This document shows, in pieces, positions 1 to 8,562 of a stretch of DNA of 64,000 nt. The first letter of the stretch is position 1. Each line of letters starts with the position of its first letter. Origin of the DNA: Mogibacterium sp. (GTDB taxonomy: Bacteria > Bacillota > Clostridia > Peptostreptococcales > Anaerovoracaceae); NCBI GenBank assembly GCA_017405845.1, contig JAFQZQ010000002.1, forward strand, positions 1 through 64,000, read 5' to 3'. The translations under genes and the position numbers were made by a program. Under the pieces are notes generated by a model. The model was not told the DNA's origin and did not search any database. It saw nothing but the letters and a program-made list of their open reading frames with translations.

Positions 1-433
1 CTATCTCCTTTGTTTCCTGAGAGCGGTTCATCATGGTGATCCTTGTAAGTTCGCAGTTCTCGTGAAGAGGAACGAACACCTCCTGAACAACATCCAGACT
101 GTTCTTTGAACTTTCGAATACAGTGTATCCGAGACCGTGTCTGCATAAGTAGGAATCAAGAGGGGCTTTCACAGGCTGCCAGCCCGGGTTCCAGATGCTG
201 CTTCCATCCTTTATATAGTAGTAATGTCCGCCGCAGTCCATCGGGCTGTTGTTGTAGCGATAACGCGTGAGCCTCATCAGCTTTGCATCCTTATAGAAGC
301 AATATCCGCCGGATGTATTTGAGATCAGTCTGAAGAAATCCTGTGATCCGAGATAGTTGATCCACGGAAGGGGAGTCTCAGGTGATGTTATTACATATTC
401 ATTATTTATATCGTCGAAAAATCCGAATTTCAT
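1..433 (-). CDS. GH94 glycoside phosphorylase (cellobiose/cellodextrin phosphorylase type), N-terminal part
   Basis: The reading frame starts at the ATG complement of 431-433, after an AGGGAGC ribosome site, and runs off the left edge of the window, so only about 144 N-terminal residues are visible. The start MKFGFFDD, then TPLPWINYLG, SNTSGGYCFYKDA, RYRYNN and WNPGWQP, are the conserved N-terminal beta-sandwich signature of GH94 (old glycosyltransferase family 36), enzymes that phosphorolyse beta-glucosides such as cellobiose in the cytoplasm to glucose 1-phosphate and sugar. The catalytic barrel lies outside the window, so cellobiose, cellodextrin, laminaribiose or chitobiose specificity cannot be decided. 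It diverges from a LacI regulator and sugar ABC importer and shares an operator with them, which suggests intracellular breakdown of the imported beta-glycoside. Confidence 0.88.
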   Translation of the reverse strand, partial: MKFGFFDDINNEYVITSPETPLPWINYLGSQDFFRLISNTSGGYCFYKDAKLMRLTRYRYNNSPMDCGGHYYYIKDGSSIWNPGWQPVKAPLDSYLCRHGLGYTVFESSKNSLDVVQEVFVPLHENCELTRITMMNRSQETKEI

Positions 434-449
434 AAAGTGCTCCCTGTAG

Positions 450-463
450 CGAATACGTTTTCG
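450..463. promoter_or_regulatory. LacI-type operator 1 (minus-strand promoter)
   Basis: CGAATACGTTTTCG differs at one base from the perfect palindrome CGAAAACGTTTTCG, and is the exact reverse complement of operator 3. It lies just downstream of the minus-strand -10 box, where a bound repressor would block transcription of the GH94 gene. The site assignment to the adjacent regulator is inference. Confidence 0.7.
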
Positions 464-476
464 TAAACTTGAGCAT

Positions 477-506
477 ATTATAAAAGAGAAATATGGGATT
501 TGTAAA
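477..506 (-). promoter_or_regulatory. Promoter of the GH94 gene
   Basis: On the minus strand a TTTACA -35 (501-506) and a perfect TATAAT -10 (477-482) are separated by 18 bases. The expected start site near 470 places operator 1 in the first 20 transcribed bases. Confidence 0.6.
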
Positions 507-586
507 GAAAAAATTTAGAAAATGGTGTATAATCATAAAAAAAGCGCAACAAAAGCGCGTTTCGTCAAAAAAATTCAAAAAATATA

Positions 587-615
587 TTGACGAAAACGTT
601 TTAGTAAATTAGAAT
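587..615 (+). promoter_or_regulatory. Promoter of the regulator and ABC importer genes
   Basis: TTGACG (587-592) and TAGAAT (610-615) are separated by 17 bases. Operator 2 fills the spacer and operator 3 covers the expected transcription start, the classic layout of an autorepressed LacI-family promoter. Confidence 0.65.
591..604. promoter_or_regulatory. LacI-type operator 2
   Basis: CGAAAACGTTTTAG matches the palindrome CGAAAACGTTTTCG with one mismatch and lies between the -35 and -10 boxes of the rightward promoter. Confidence 0.65.
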
Positions 616-622
616 GTAGCTA

Positions 623-636
623 CGAAAACGTATTCG
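623..636. promoter_or_regulatory. LacI-type operator 3
   Basis: CGAAAACGTATTCG has one mismatch to the palindrome and is the reverse complement of operator 1. It overlaps the predicted +1 of the rightward promoter. An additional half site CGTTTTCG follows at 639-646. Confidence 0.65.
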
Positions 637-672
637 CACGTTTTCGCTGGAATGCTGCAGAAAGGAAATAAA

Positions 673-1689
673 ATGGTCACAATCAAGGATATCTCCAAGG
701 AATGCGGCGTTTCCCCGGCCACTGTTTCAAAGGCTCTTAACGGATATGACGAAATCAGCCCCGAAACAGTAGAGCTGGTCAAGCGAACGGCACGTAAGCT
801 CAATTACATGCCGAATGCTGCGGCCAGACTGCTCAAGACAAACAAATCGCACAATATAGGAGTTTTGTTCGTCGATGACACCATGAGCGGTCTGACACAC
901 GAGTATTTCTCACGCATCCTCAACAGCGTAAAGGAAGAGGCAGAGGCAAACGGATACGACATCACGTTTATCAGCAACAACATAGGTAAACGGAAAATGT
1001 CGTTCCTCCAGCACTGCAGATACAGGAATTGCGATGGAGTCGTGATTGCCAGCGTGGACTTTCAGAACCCTGAGGTGCTCGAACTTGTCAGAAGTGAATA
1101 TCCGGTCGTTACCATCGATTATTCATTCGACAATTCAAGCTCTGTAGTTTCGGACAACCAGGAGGGAGCATACAGACTGGCTTCCTATCTGGCTGAACAG
1201 GGCCACAGAAAGATAGCGTTCATACACGGCGAGCGGACTCTTGTAACTCAGAAGCGTATCAGAGGCTTTAACCGGGCCATGTCAGAGCATGGCATAGAGA
1301 CGCCTCCTGAATACCTTGTCGAAGCCAGATATCACAATGCTGAATCAGTTAGGAGGGCGACAGCCCAGCTGCTGGATCTCGAAGATCCACCTACTGCAAT
1401 CATGTATCCTGATGATTTCTCCTTTATCGGAGGGCAGACAGAGATTCTCGAAAGAGGACTGAACATACCTGAGGACATAAGCGTCTGCGGATATGACGGC
1501 ATCAACCTTTCGAGGATACTCAACCCTCAGCTTACAACCTGGTTTCAGGATGCCGACAGGATAGGAAAAGAATCAGTGCGAAAGCTGGTCGAATCCATCG
1601 AGCATGAGAAAACAAGTGCAGCCGAACAGATCATGGTGTCGGGGAAGTTTCTTAGCGGAAACAGTGTCGGAAAGTGGGAAAATAAATAA
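673..1689 (+). CDS. LacI family transcriptional regulator
   Basis: A 338-residue DNA-binding repressor. The N-terminal helix-turn-helix (residues about 3-55: VTIKDISKECGVSPATVSKAL and the hinge region near RLLKTNKS) is typical of LacI/PurR/CcpA-like proteins; the remainder is a periplasmic-binding-type ligand domain (IGVLFVDD at the start, FIHGERTL and ISVCGYDG later). I chose ATG 673 rather than the upstream ATG 652 because it follows AAAGGA by six bases and gives the family's normal N terminus. It probably senses a sugar or sugar phosphate and controls the divergent GH94 gene, itself and the importer through the three palindromes upstream. Confidence 0.9.
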   Translation: MVTIKDISKECGVSPATVSKALNGYDEISPETVELVKRTARKLNYMPNAAARLLKTNKSHNIGVLFVDDTMSGLTHEYFSRILNSVKEEAEANGYDITFISNNIGKRKMSFLQHCRYRNCDGVVIASVDFQNPEVLELVRSEYPVVTIDYSFDNSSSVVSDNQEGAYRLASYLAEQGHRKIAFIHGERTLVTQKRIRGFNRAMSEHGIETPPEYLVEARYHNAESVRRATAQLLDLEDPPTAIMYPDDFSFIGGQTEILERGLNIPEDISVCGYDGINLSRILNPQLTTWFQDADRIGKESVRKLVESIEHEKTSAAEQIMVSGKFLSGNSVGKWENK

Positions 1690-1721
1690 GTCCTACACAT
1701 CATTTTTCAAGGAGGATAATT

Positions 1722-3122
1722 ATGAAAAAGGGATTTAAAGCATTCCTGAGTATCGCACTCGCAGCAGCTATGATTTTCGGAATGACAGCCTGCGGCGGTG
1801 GCGGAAGCAGCGAAGGCGGCGAAGAAGCTGCAGCTGAGCAGGGCAAGGTGCTCAACATCTGGTGCTGGAACGACGAATTCCAGAGCCGTTTCAACGACTA
1901 TTATCCGGGAGTAGCTGAGGTTGCTGAGGATAAGTCGACAACAACACTTGAAGACGGTACAGTCGTAAAGTGGACCATCAATCCTAACGAAGGCATGAAC
2001 TATCAGGATAAGCTGGATGCAGCTCTTCTCGCACAGGAAAGCGCAGCAGCTGACGAAAAGGTAGACATCTTCCTGGTAGAGGCAGACTACGCACTTAAGT
2101 ATGTTGATTCTGACTACACCCTTGACGTCAAGGAGCTCGGACTCACTGACGATGACATGGCAGATCAGTATCAGTACACAAAGGACATCGTAACCGATTC
2201 CAACGGTGCTCAGAAGGGAACAACATGGCAGGCTACACCGGGACTCTTCGCTTACAGAAGATCCATCGCTAAGGACGTTCTCGGAACAGACGATCCTGAT
2301 GCAGTTCAGGAAGCACTCGCTGATTGGGACAAGTTCAATGCAGTAGCTGAGCAGGCTGCAGCAAAGGGCTACAAGATGCTCTCCGGATATGATGACTCAT
2401 ATCGTACATTCTCGAACAACGTATCCGCACCATGGGTTGACGGAACAGCAGTCAATGTTGACGCCAACATCATGAAGTGGGTTGAGCAGACAAAGGAATT
2501 CACTGACAAGGGTTACAACAACAAGACATCACTGTGGGCACCTGAGTGGGCAGCTGATCAGGGTCCGGAAGGAAAGGTATTCGGATTCTTCTACTCCACA
2601 TGGGGCATCAACTTCACACTCCTCGGCAACTCCCTTGCTGATCCTGAAGGAGCTCAGGAAGTTGGAAACGGAATCTTCGGCGACTATGCAGTATGCTATG
2701 GACCAGAGCCATATTACTGGGGCGGCACATGGATCTGCGCAGCAGCAGGCACTGACAACACAGAGCTCGTAGCTGACGTTATGAAGCAGCTCACATGCAA
2801 TCCTGAGATCATGAAGAAGATCACACTTGACACACAGGACTACACAAACAGCGTATCCGCTATGACAGAGATTGCTGAAGACCCAGACTTCGGTTCAGCA
2901 TTCCTCGGTGGACAGAACCACATTGCGCTCTTCGTAGAGGCTGCTCAGAAGATCGACATGAGCAACGCAGGTCCTTATGACCAGGGCTGCAACGAGGGCA
3001 TCCAGGGCGCATTCAAGGATTACTTCGACGGCAACGTTGACATGGATGGCGCTAAGGCTAACTTTGAGAAGACAATCAAGGAGAAATTCCCTGAAATCGA
3101 GTCAGTTAACTGGCCTGAATAA
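1722..3122 (+). CDS. Sugar ABC transporter substrate-binding lipoprotein
   Basis: A 466-residue extracellular solute-binding protein (family 1 type). The N terminus has charged residues, a hydrophobic stretch and the lipobox MTAC with Cys24, followed by a glycine/serine linker, so it should be lipid-anchored on the outer face of the membrane. The mature part begins LNIWCWNDEF, as in carbohydrate-binding members of this family, and carries many aromatic residues suited to stacking on sugars. AAGGAGG lies at 1709-1716. It is the first gene of the importer and is followed by a hairpin, which fits the usual excess of binding protein over membrane subunits. The substrate is inferred to be a beta-gluco-oligosaccharide from the GH94 neighbour. 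Confidence 0.9.
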   Translation: MKKGFKAFLSIALAAAMIFGMTACGGGGSSEGGEEAAAEQGKVLNIWCWNDEFQSRFNDYYPGVAEVAEDKSTTTLEDGTVVKWTINPNEGMNYQDKLDAALLAQESAAADEKVDIFLVEADYALKYVDSDYTLDVKELGLTDDDMADQYQYTKDIVTDSNGAQKGTTWQATPGLFAYRRSIAKDVLGTDDPDAVQEALADWDKFNAVAEQAAAKGYKMLSGYDDSYRTFSNNVSAPWVDGTAVNVDANIMKWVEQTKEFTDKGYNNKTSLWAPEWAADQGPEGKVFGFFYSTWGINFTLLGNSLADPEGAQEVGNGIFGDYAVCYGPEPYYWGGTWICAAAGTDNTELVADVMKQLTCNPEIMKKITLDTQDYTNSVSAMTEIAEDPDFGSAFLGGQNHIALFVEAAQKIDMSNAGPYDQGCNEGIQGAFKDYFDGNVDMDGAKANFEKTIKEKFPEIESVNWPE

Positions 3123-3140
3123 TCTCACCGCAGAATAAGT

Positions 3141-3168
3141 ATGGGGTGACTTCGGTCACCCCATATTT
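3141..3168 (+). terminator. Hairpin after the binding-protein gene
   Basis: ATGGGGTGAC and GTCACCCCAT form a perfect 10-bp stem with a TTCG tetraloop, followed by ATTTTT. Its place inside the importer operon suggests partial termination or protection of the upstream message, keeping the binding protein more abundant than the permeases. Confidence 0.75.
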
Positions 3169-3271
3169 TTAAGAAGTATAATGAGGCTGACGACATCAGC
3201 ATCTTGCGACAGGTAAATGCAGGGTTCTGATGTGATCCGCCTAAAACTAAAGCGATCAACAGGAGGAGAGA

Positions 3272-4234
3272 ATGAGAAAAGTCAAAGGCAAAGAAGTCAG
3301 CTACGCGAAATACGGCTATCTTTTCATAGCTCCGTTCTTTATCGCGTTTCTGATCTTCCAGTTCATTCCGCTGATACAGACGATATACTACAGTTTCTTT
3401 GAGTATTATCGCAGCGGTCTGAAGATCATAGGGCCAAATCCGGTAGGACTAGCCAACTACTCCGCTCTGTTCGAAGCGGATTTCGGACGGTATGCGGGGA
3501 ACACCATCATCATGTGGATCATCGGCTTTGTGCCGCAGATCATTATTTCTCTGCTGCTGGCTGCATGGTTCACCGACATACGTCTGAAGATCAAGGGAAA
3601 ACAGTTCTTCAAGGTAGTAATCTATATGCCAAACCTTATCATGGCTTCGGCGTTCGCAATGCTGTTTTTCGCACTGTTCTCGGATAACGGACCGGTAAAC
3701 ACAACGCTGGTATCGATGGGCATTCTGAGCAAGCCGTTCAGATTCCTGTCGTCAGTATGGGGCACTCGCGGACTTGTCGGACTGATGAACTTCCTGATGT
3801 GGTTCGGTAACACAACCATCCTGCTGATGGCAGCTGTCATGGGAATCAACCCTTCACTGTTTGAAGCGGCAGAGCTCGATGGCTGCTCACCAAGGCAGAC
3901 ATTCTTCAGGGTAACACTTCCGATGATCAGACCGATCCTGGTATATGTTCTGATCACATCGATGATCGGCGGACTCCAGATGTTCGATGTACCGCAGATC
4001 CTGACTAATGGAAAGGGCACACCTGACCGCACATCTATGACGCTCATCATGTATCTGAACAATCACCTGTTCAGCAAGAACTACGGCATGGCCGGTGCGG
4101 TTTCGGTGATCCTGTTCATTATAGCTGCGATCCTGTGTCTGGCTGTGTACTTCACGCTGAATGCGGATGATGACAGCAAGCGAGTAAGAAAGAGAGACAG
4201 GTTCAAGCCGAGAAAGGAGGCCGTCAATGGATAA
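3272..4234 (+). CDS. Sugar ABC transporter permease 1 (MalF type)
   Basis: A 320-residue integral membrane protein with about six hydrophobic segments. The EAA loop that contacts the ATPase is visible as EAAELDGCSPRQTFFRVTLP near residues 197-216, followed by P-rich segment P-M-I-R-P. AGGAGG lies at 3261-3266. It overlaps the next permease gene by eight bases, indicating translational coupling, and should form the heterodimeric pore with it. The closing segment is highly basic (KRVRKRDRFKPRK), consistent with a cytoplasmic C terminus. Confidence 0.9.
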   Translation: MRKVKGKEVSYAKYGYLFIAPFFIAFLIFQFIPLIQTIYYSFFEYYRSGLKIIGPNPVGLANYSALFEADFGRYAGNTIIMWIIGFVPQIIISLLLAAWFTDIRLKIKGKQFFKVVIYMPNLIMASAFAMLFFALFSDNGPVNTTLVSMGILSKPFRFLSSVWGTRGLVGLMNFLMWFGNTTILLMAAVMGINPSLFEAAELDGCSPRQTFFRVTLPMIRPILVYVLITSMIGGLQMFDVPQILTNGKGTPDRTSMTLIMYLNNHLFSKNYGMAGAVSVILFIIAAILCLAVYFTLNADDDSKRVRKRDRFKPRKEAVNG

Positions 4235-5069
4235 GAAGCCTTCACATGCAAGAACGGTCATAGCGTACATCGTACTGATAATACTGACATTCCTGTGCCT
4301 GTTCTTCTTCTACATCCTGATAGTAAATGCCACAAGAAGCCACCCGGAGATCCAGAAAGGATTCTCGTTCATACCGGGACACTCGCTGATGAAGAACCTC
4401 AGAAGCGTATTGAACGATGCCAACATTCCTGTTCTGTCGGGTATAAAGAACAGCCTTATAGTTTCGTCGCTGTCGGCAATACTGGCAACATACTTCTCGG
4501 CACTGACGGCTTACGGACTGTATGCATATGATTTCAAGCTCAAGAAGCCTGCATTCGTTTTCATCATGCTGATACTGGTAATGCCTACACAGGTATCGGC
4601 TATGGGCTTCATCAACCTGATAACAAAGATGGGAATGCTGAACACGCTGTATCCGCTGTTCCTGCCTTCAATAGCTGCTCCTGCGGTATTCTACTTCATG
4701 TACAGCTACATGCAGTCGAGTCTGCCACTTGAGCTGGTAGAAGCTGCAAGAATAGACGGAAGCAATGAGTTCCACACATTCAACAGGGTGGTCATTCCGA
4801 TCATGAAGCCAGCGCTGGCTGTACAGGCAATATTCGCATTCGTATCAAGCTGGAACAACTACTTCATTCCGGCACTGGTCATTTCAGAAAACAACAAAAA
4901 GACGCTGCCAATACTGATTGCAGCACTCAGAAGCGCGGACTTCCTGAAGTTCGACATGGGTAAGGTATACATGCTTATCACGATAGCGATAGTACCTATC
5001 ATCATAGTATATATAGCACTGTCCAAGTACATCGTTGCAGGTGTGGCGCTTGGCGGAGTCAAGGAATAG
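4227..5069 (+). CDS. Sugar ABC transporter permease 2 (MalG type)
   Basis: A 280-residue permease with six predicted membrane helices. The EAA motif reads EAARIDGSNEFHTFNRVVIP and the C terminus ends VAGVALGGVKE, very close to the AGAVKG type ending of MalG-family subunits. It starts inside the end of permease 1 and pairs with it. It belongs to the CUT1 class, consistent with oligosaccharide import. Confidence 0.9.
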   Translation: MDKKPSHARTVIAYIVLIILTFLCLFFFYILIVNATRSHPEIQKGFSFIPGHSLMKNLRSVLNDANIPVLSGIKNSLIVSSLSAILATYFSALTAYGLYAYDFKLKKPAFVFIMLILVMPTQVSAMGFINLITKMGMLNTLYPLFLPSIAAPAVFYFMYSYMQSSLPLELVEAARIDGSNEFHTFNRVVIPIMKPALAVQAIFAFVSSWNNYFIPALVISENNKKTLPILIAALRSADFLKFDMGKVYMLITIAIVPIIIVYIALSKYIVAGVALGGVKE

Positions 5070-5085
5070 CAGAAGGAGAAAAGAC

Positions 5086-6171
5086 ATGGCAGGAATTACA
5101 TTCAAGAATGTAGTAAAAACATACGACAACGGAGTCACCGTTGTTCCTGACCTCAACCTCGAGATCAAAGACAAGGAGTTCGTTGTACTGGTCGGTCCTT
5201 CAGGATGCGGAAAATCCACGACTCTGAGGATGATCGCCGGACTCGAGTCCATCACTGACGGAGAACTGTACATCGGCGACAAGCTGATGAATGCAGTTGC
5301 ACCTAAAAACAGAAATATTGCGATGGTGTTCCAGAACTATGCTCTGTATCCGCATCTCAGCGTTTATAAGAACATGACATTCGCACTGGAGCTTGCAAAG
5401 GTACCTAAGGACGAGATGAAAAAGAAGGTTCAGTGGGCAGCTGAGATCCTCGGTCTGGAGCCTTATCTCGACAGGAAGCCGAAGGCGCTGTCGGGCGGCC
5501 AGAGACAGAGAGTTGCTCTCGGAAGAGCGATGGTTCGCGATCCTGAGGTATTCCTCCTCGATGAGCCGCTGTCCAACCTGGACGCAAAGCTCAGAACGGA
5601 GATGAGATCGCAGATCAGCAAACTGCATAAGAGGCTCGGTACAACATTCGTATACGTTACACACGATCAGACCGAGGCCATGACAATGGGCGACCGTATC
5701 TGCGTAATGAAAGACGGTATAATTCAGCAGTTCGACACACCGCAGAATCTCTATGATCATCCGTGCAATCTCTTCGTAGCTGGATTCATCGGATCGCCTC
5801 AGATGAACTTCGTGGATGCAACGGTGGAGAAGGCTGACGGCGGATATGCACTCTGCTTCGGAGCTGCACGCATAGTCGTGGACAGACCGGAACTCGCTGA
5901 ATATGAAGGTAAAATGGTGGTGTTCGGCATCAGACCTGAGGACCTTCACGCAGAGCCTGCATTCTTCGGAAAGGGTAACGTAATAGATGCATATATAGAT
6001 CTCGATGAGATGATGGGTTCAGAGTCATATCTCTACCTGAATTATGCAGATCAGAAGCTGATAGCGAGAGTGCCTGCAAGATATGCAAAAAGAGCTGAAG
6101 AGAACATCAGCCTCGCCGTGGACGCTGAAAAGATCCATATCTTCGATAAAGATACTGAAAAAGCAATTTGA
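5086..6171 (+). CDS. Sugar ABC transporter ATP-binding protein (MsmX/UgpC type)
   Basis: A 361-residue ATPase that powers the two permeases. Walker A GPSGCGKST (near residue 37), signature LSGGQRQRVALGRA, Walker B VFLLDEPLSNLD and the switch histidine in YVTHDQTEAMT are all present, followed by a C-terminal regulatory TOBE-like domain (about 235-361). I placed the start at ATG 5086, after AAGGAG, rather than at 5035, because it gives the family's usual N terminus MAGITFKNVVK. Many CUT1 importers lack their own ATPase; this one carries it in the operon, so the set is complete. It ends just before an intrinsic terminator. Confidence 0.93.
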   Translation: MAGITFKNVVKTYDNGVTVVPDLNLEIKDKEFVVLVGPSGCGKSTTLRMIAGLESITDGELYIGDKLMNAVAPKNRNIAMVFQNYALYPHLSVYKNMTFALELAKVPKDEMKKKVQWAAEILGLEPYLDRKPKALSGGQRQRVALGRAMVRDPEVFLLDEPLSNLDAKLRTEMRSQISKLHKRLGTTFVYVTHDQTEAMTMGDRICVMKDGIIQQFDTPQNLYDHPCNLFVAGFIGSPQMNFVDATVEKADGGYALCFGAARIVVDRPELAEYEGKMVVFGIRPEDLHAEPAFFGKGNVIDAYIDLDEMMGSESYLYLNYADQKLIARVPARYAKRAEENISLAVDAEKIHIFDKDTEKAI

Positions 6172-6187
6172 AAAAGGGTTTGATAAA

Positions 6188-6217
6188 GCGGCCGGCAGTA
6201 TTGCCGGTCGCGTTTTT
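6188..6217 (+). terminator. Intrinsic terminator of the sugar importer operon
   Basis: GCGGCCGGCA pairs with TGCCGGTCGC around a short loop and is followed by five T residues, 16 bases after the ATPase stop codon. Confidence 0.85.
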
Positions 6218-6218
6218 C

Positions 6219-6248
6219 TTGCAAGCAAATGAATGCGGATAGTATAAT
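6219..6248 (+). promoter_or_regulatory. Promoter of the ECF transporter operon
   Basis: TTGCAA (6219-6224) and TATAAT (6243-6248) are spaced by 18 bases and lie directly after the preceding terminator. The leader of about 45 bases before the first gene is too short for a vitamin riboswitch, and I see no such structure. Confidence 0.55.
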
Positions 6249-6302
6249 AATTATGTTGCAAATGTATAACCGAAAAAAGTAAATTGGGAAGGAGACAACC
6301 AA

Positions 6303-6848
6303 ATGAAAACAGTAAGAAACGTCGTAGCATCCGCTATACTTGCAGCTCTCGTATTCGTGCTGCTCCGTTTTGTAGCGATCCCTACACCATTCCCTGATAC
6401 AACACTGAGCATCTATGCGGCTGTTGTTGCATTCTTCTCAGTCCTGTTTGGACCGGCAGTCGGATTTGTCGGAGGATTCCTCGGCAACCTGCTTGTAGAC
6501 CTCACAGCAGGATGGGGCGTATGGTGGACATGGGTAGTCGTTACCGGACTTTACGGGCTGTTTGTAGGACTCGGATGCAAGGGCATCGATCTCGAGGACG
6601 GCAACTTCGGAAAGAAGGAGCTCGTACGCTATATCATAGTCTGCGTAGTAAGCTGCATTCTCTGCTGGGGTGTGCTCGCTCCGATCGGAGACATTCTCAT
6701 CTATGCTGAGCCGGCTAACCTCGTATTCATTCAAGGCCTGTTTGTAGGCCTCAGCGGAATGATCGCTTCCATCGTTGTCGGCGGAATCCTCTGCAAGGCA
6801 TACGCGGCATCCAAGGCTCAGAAAGGATCCCTTACTAAGGAGGACTAG
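6303..6848 (+). CDS. ECF transporter substrate-specific (S) component, UPF0397-like
   Basis: A 181-residue membrane protein with about five or six hydrophobic segments. It resembles UPF0397 S components: an early RF(V)xIPTPFPDT segment, then FGPAVGFVGGFLGNLLVDL and GWGVWWTWVVVTGL. The S component binds the small-molecule substrate and docks on the shared T and ATPase subunits encoded next. AAGGAG precedes the start. Substrate is not determinable from sequence; the SAM hydroxide adenosyltransferase three genes downstream hints at a compound linked to adenosine or methionine metabolism, which is inference only. Confidence 0.8.
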   Translation: MKTVRNVVASAILAALVFVLLRFVAIPTPFPDTTLSIYAAVVAFFSVLFGPAVGFVGGFLGNLLVDLTAGWGVWWTWVVVTGLYGLFVGLGCKGIDLEDGNFGKKELVRYIIVCVVSCILCWGVLAPIGDILIYAEPANLVFIQGLFVGLSGMIASIVVGGILCKAYAASKAQKGSLTKED

Positions 6849-6849
6849 T

Positions 6850-8562
6850 TTGGATAGAGGAGAACCTATAATCGAATTCAGGGGCTTCTCATTCCAGTAC
6901 AATGCGCAGATGGAGCCGACCCTCTATGACATCGATCTCACCATTCGGAAGGGTGAGAAGGTGCTTATTGCGGGTCCGTCCGGATGCGGAAAGTCTACGC
7001 TGGTAAATTGCATAAACGGTCTCATACCGTTTTCATATAAGGGAGAGATCAAAGGGTCTCTGAAGATAAAAGGAGAGGAGAGCTCAGCGCAGAGCATCTC
7101 TAAGATTTCGAATACAGTAGGTACGGTCCTTCAGGATAGTGATGCCCAGTTCATAGGCATGACTGTCCTGGAGGACATTGCTTTTGCGCTCGAAAACGAG
7201 TGTGTTGTAAAAGACGAAATGACTGAGCGCGTCCACAGGGCTGCAGAGATAGTGGGTATTTCCGATCACATGGAATATGCTCCTACCGACCTCTCAGGAG
7301 GCCAGAAGCAGCGTACGGGAATAGCGGGCATACTAGTAGACGACGTTGAAGTCATGCTCTTTGATGAGCCTCTGGCAAACCTCGACCCAGCTACGGGCAA
7401 GACTGCAATGGAGCTCATCGATGACGTAGCGGTAAAGACCGGAGCTACCGTCATAGTCGTAGAGCACCGCATCGAGGACGTTCTCCATATTGATATGGAC
7501 CGCATAATCCTGATGGAGAACGGCCGGATCGTGTTTGACGGCACTCCTGACGCGCTGCTGTCTTCAAGACTTCTTATCGAAGGCGGCATAAGAGAGCCAC
7601 TCTATATTACAGCACTGAAGTATGCAGGTATAGAGATTACAGAGGACAAGCTGCCTCACAGCATACGTTCCATAGTCCTGACAGACAGCGACAAAGCACA
7701 GGTAAGAAGGTGGTATGAGAGCACACCGACAATAAATCCGGCACCAAGGACCGAGACGATACTTGATATAAAGAACCTGGAGTTCGCATATGAAGACAGG
7801 CCGCCTACACTGAAGGGGGTAAATCTTGAAGTGCACAAGGGTGAGCTGCTTGCTATAGTCGGACGCAACGGTGCCGGTAAGTCCACGCTCGCTAAAGCCA
7901 TTTGCCGCTTTGAGAAGGATTGCACAGGCTCGATGACGCTCATGGGTGAAGACCTCATGACGCTCAGCATCAAGGAATGCGCGGACAGGGTCGGCTACGT
8001 GATGCAGAATCCTAACCAGATGATCTCAAAGACACTGATATTCGATGAGATCGCACTGGGACTCAAGCTAAGAGGACTCGATGATGAGGCTATACGCGAA
8101 AAGGTAGAAAGCACTATGAAGATCTGCGGCCTCTATGAGTTCCGCAACTGGCCTATATCCGCTCTGTCGTATGGACAGAAGAAGAGAGTGACTATTGCGT
8201 CAATACTCGCGCTGGATCCGGACATCATCATTCTTGATGAGCCGACTGCAGGCCAGGACTTCAGGCATTACACGGACATTATGGAGTTCCTCAAGGAAAT
8301 CAACTCGAGGGGCATAACAATAATAATGATCACACATGACATGCACCTCATGCTCGAATACGCGGAGAGAGCGCTTGTGTTTACTGACGGACGCATAATT
8401 GCGGATGATACTTCAGCTGCGATACTGACAAATCCGGAAATAACCGAAAAAGCGTCACTCAAGGAAACTTCGCTCTATCATCTGGCACTGATGTGCGGCA
8501 TCGATGATCCTTCTGAATTCGCGCAGCACTTCATTAACTTCGACAGGGAGGTGCGCTCATGA
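6850..8562 (+). CDS. ECF transporter fused double ATP-binding protein
   Basis: A 570-residue protein with two complete ABC ATPase domains. The first has AGPSGCGKST, LSGGQKQR and MLFDEPLANLD; the second has VGRNGAGKST, the variant signature LSYGQKKR and IILDEPTAGQD. One polypeptide thus supplies both sites (EcfA and EcfA' fused). The open frame extends upstream into the S gene, but AAGGAGG at 6837-6843 points to TTG 6850 as the start, giving the sensible N terminus (M)DRGEPIIEFRGFSF. It overlaps the T component gene by four bases (ATGA). Confidence 0.9.
   Translation: MDRGEPIIEFRGFSFQYNAQMEPTLYDIDLTIRKGEKVLIAGPSGCGKSTLVNCINGLIPFSYKGEIKGSLKIKGEESSAQSISKISNTVGTVLQDSDAQFIGMTVLEDIAFALENECVVKDEMTERVHRAAEIVGISDHMEYAPTDLSGGQKQRTGIAGILVDDVEVMLFDEPLANLDPATGKTAMELIDDVAVKTGATVIVVEHRIEDVLHIDMDRIILMENGRIVFDGTPDALLSSRLLIEGGIREPLYITALKYAGIEITEDKLPHSIRSIVLTDSDKAQVRRWYESTPTINPAPRTETILDIKNLEFAYEDRPPTLKGVNLEVHKGELLAIVGRNGAGKSTLAKAICRFEKDCTGSMTLMGEDLMTLSIKECADRVGYVMQNPNQMISKTLIFDEIALGLKLRGLDDEAIREKVESTMKICGLYEFRNWPISALSYGQKKRVTIASILALDPDIIILDEPTAGQDFRHYTDIMEFLKEINSRGITIIMITHDMHLMLEYAERALVFTDGRIIADDTSAAILTNPEITEKASLKETSLYHLALMCGIDDPSEFAQHFINFDREVRS

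Noticed and set aside
652..672. Start of the LacI gene at ATG 652
   Set aside because: The ATG at 673 has a ribosome site at the right distance and gives the conserved N terminus.
3217..3402. 61-codon frame before and over permease 1
   Set aside because: It overlaps the permease start in a different frame and lacks a ribosome site or family features.
6249..6302. Vitamin or SAM riboswitch before the ECF genes
   Set aside because: The leader is only about 50 bases and lacks the conserved folds.
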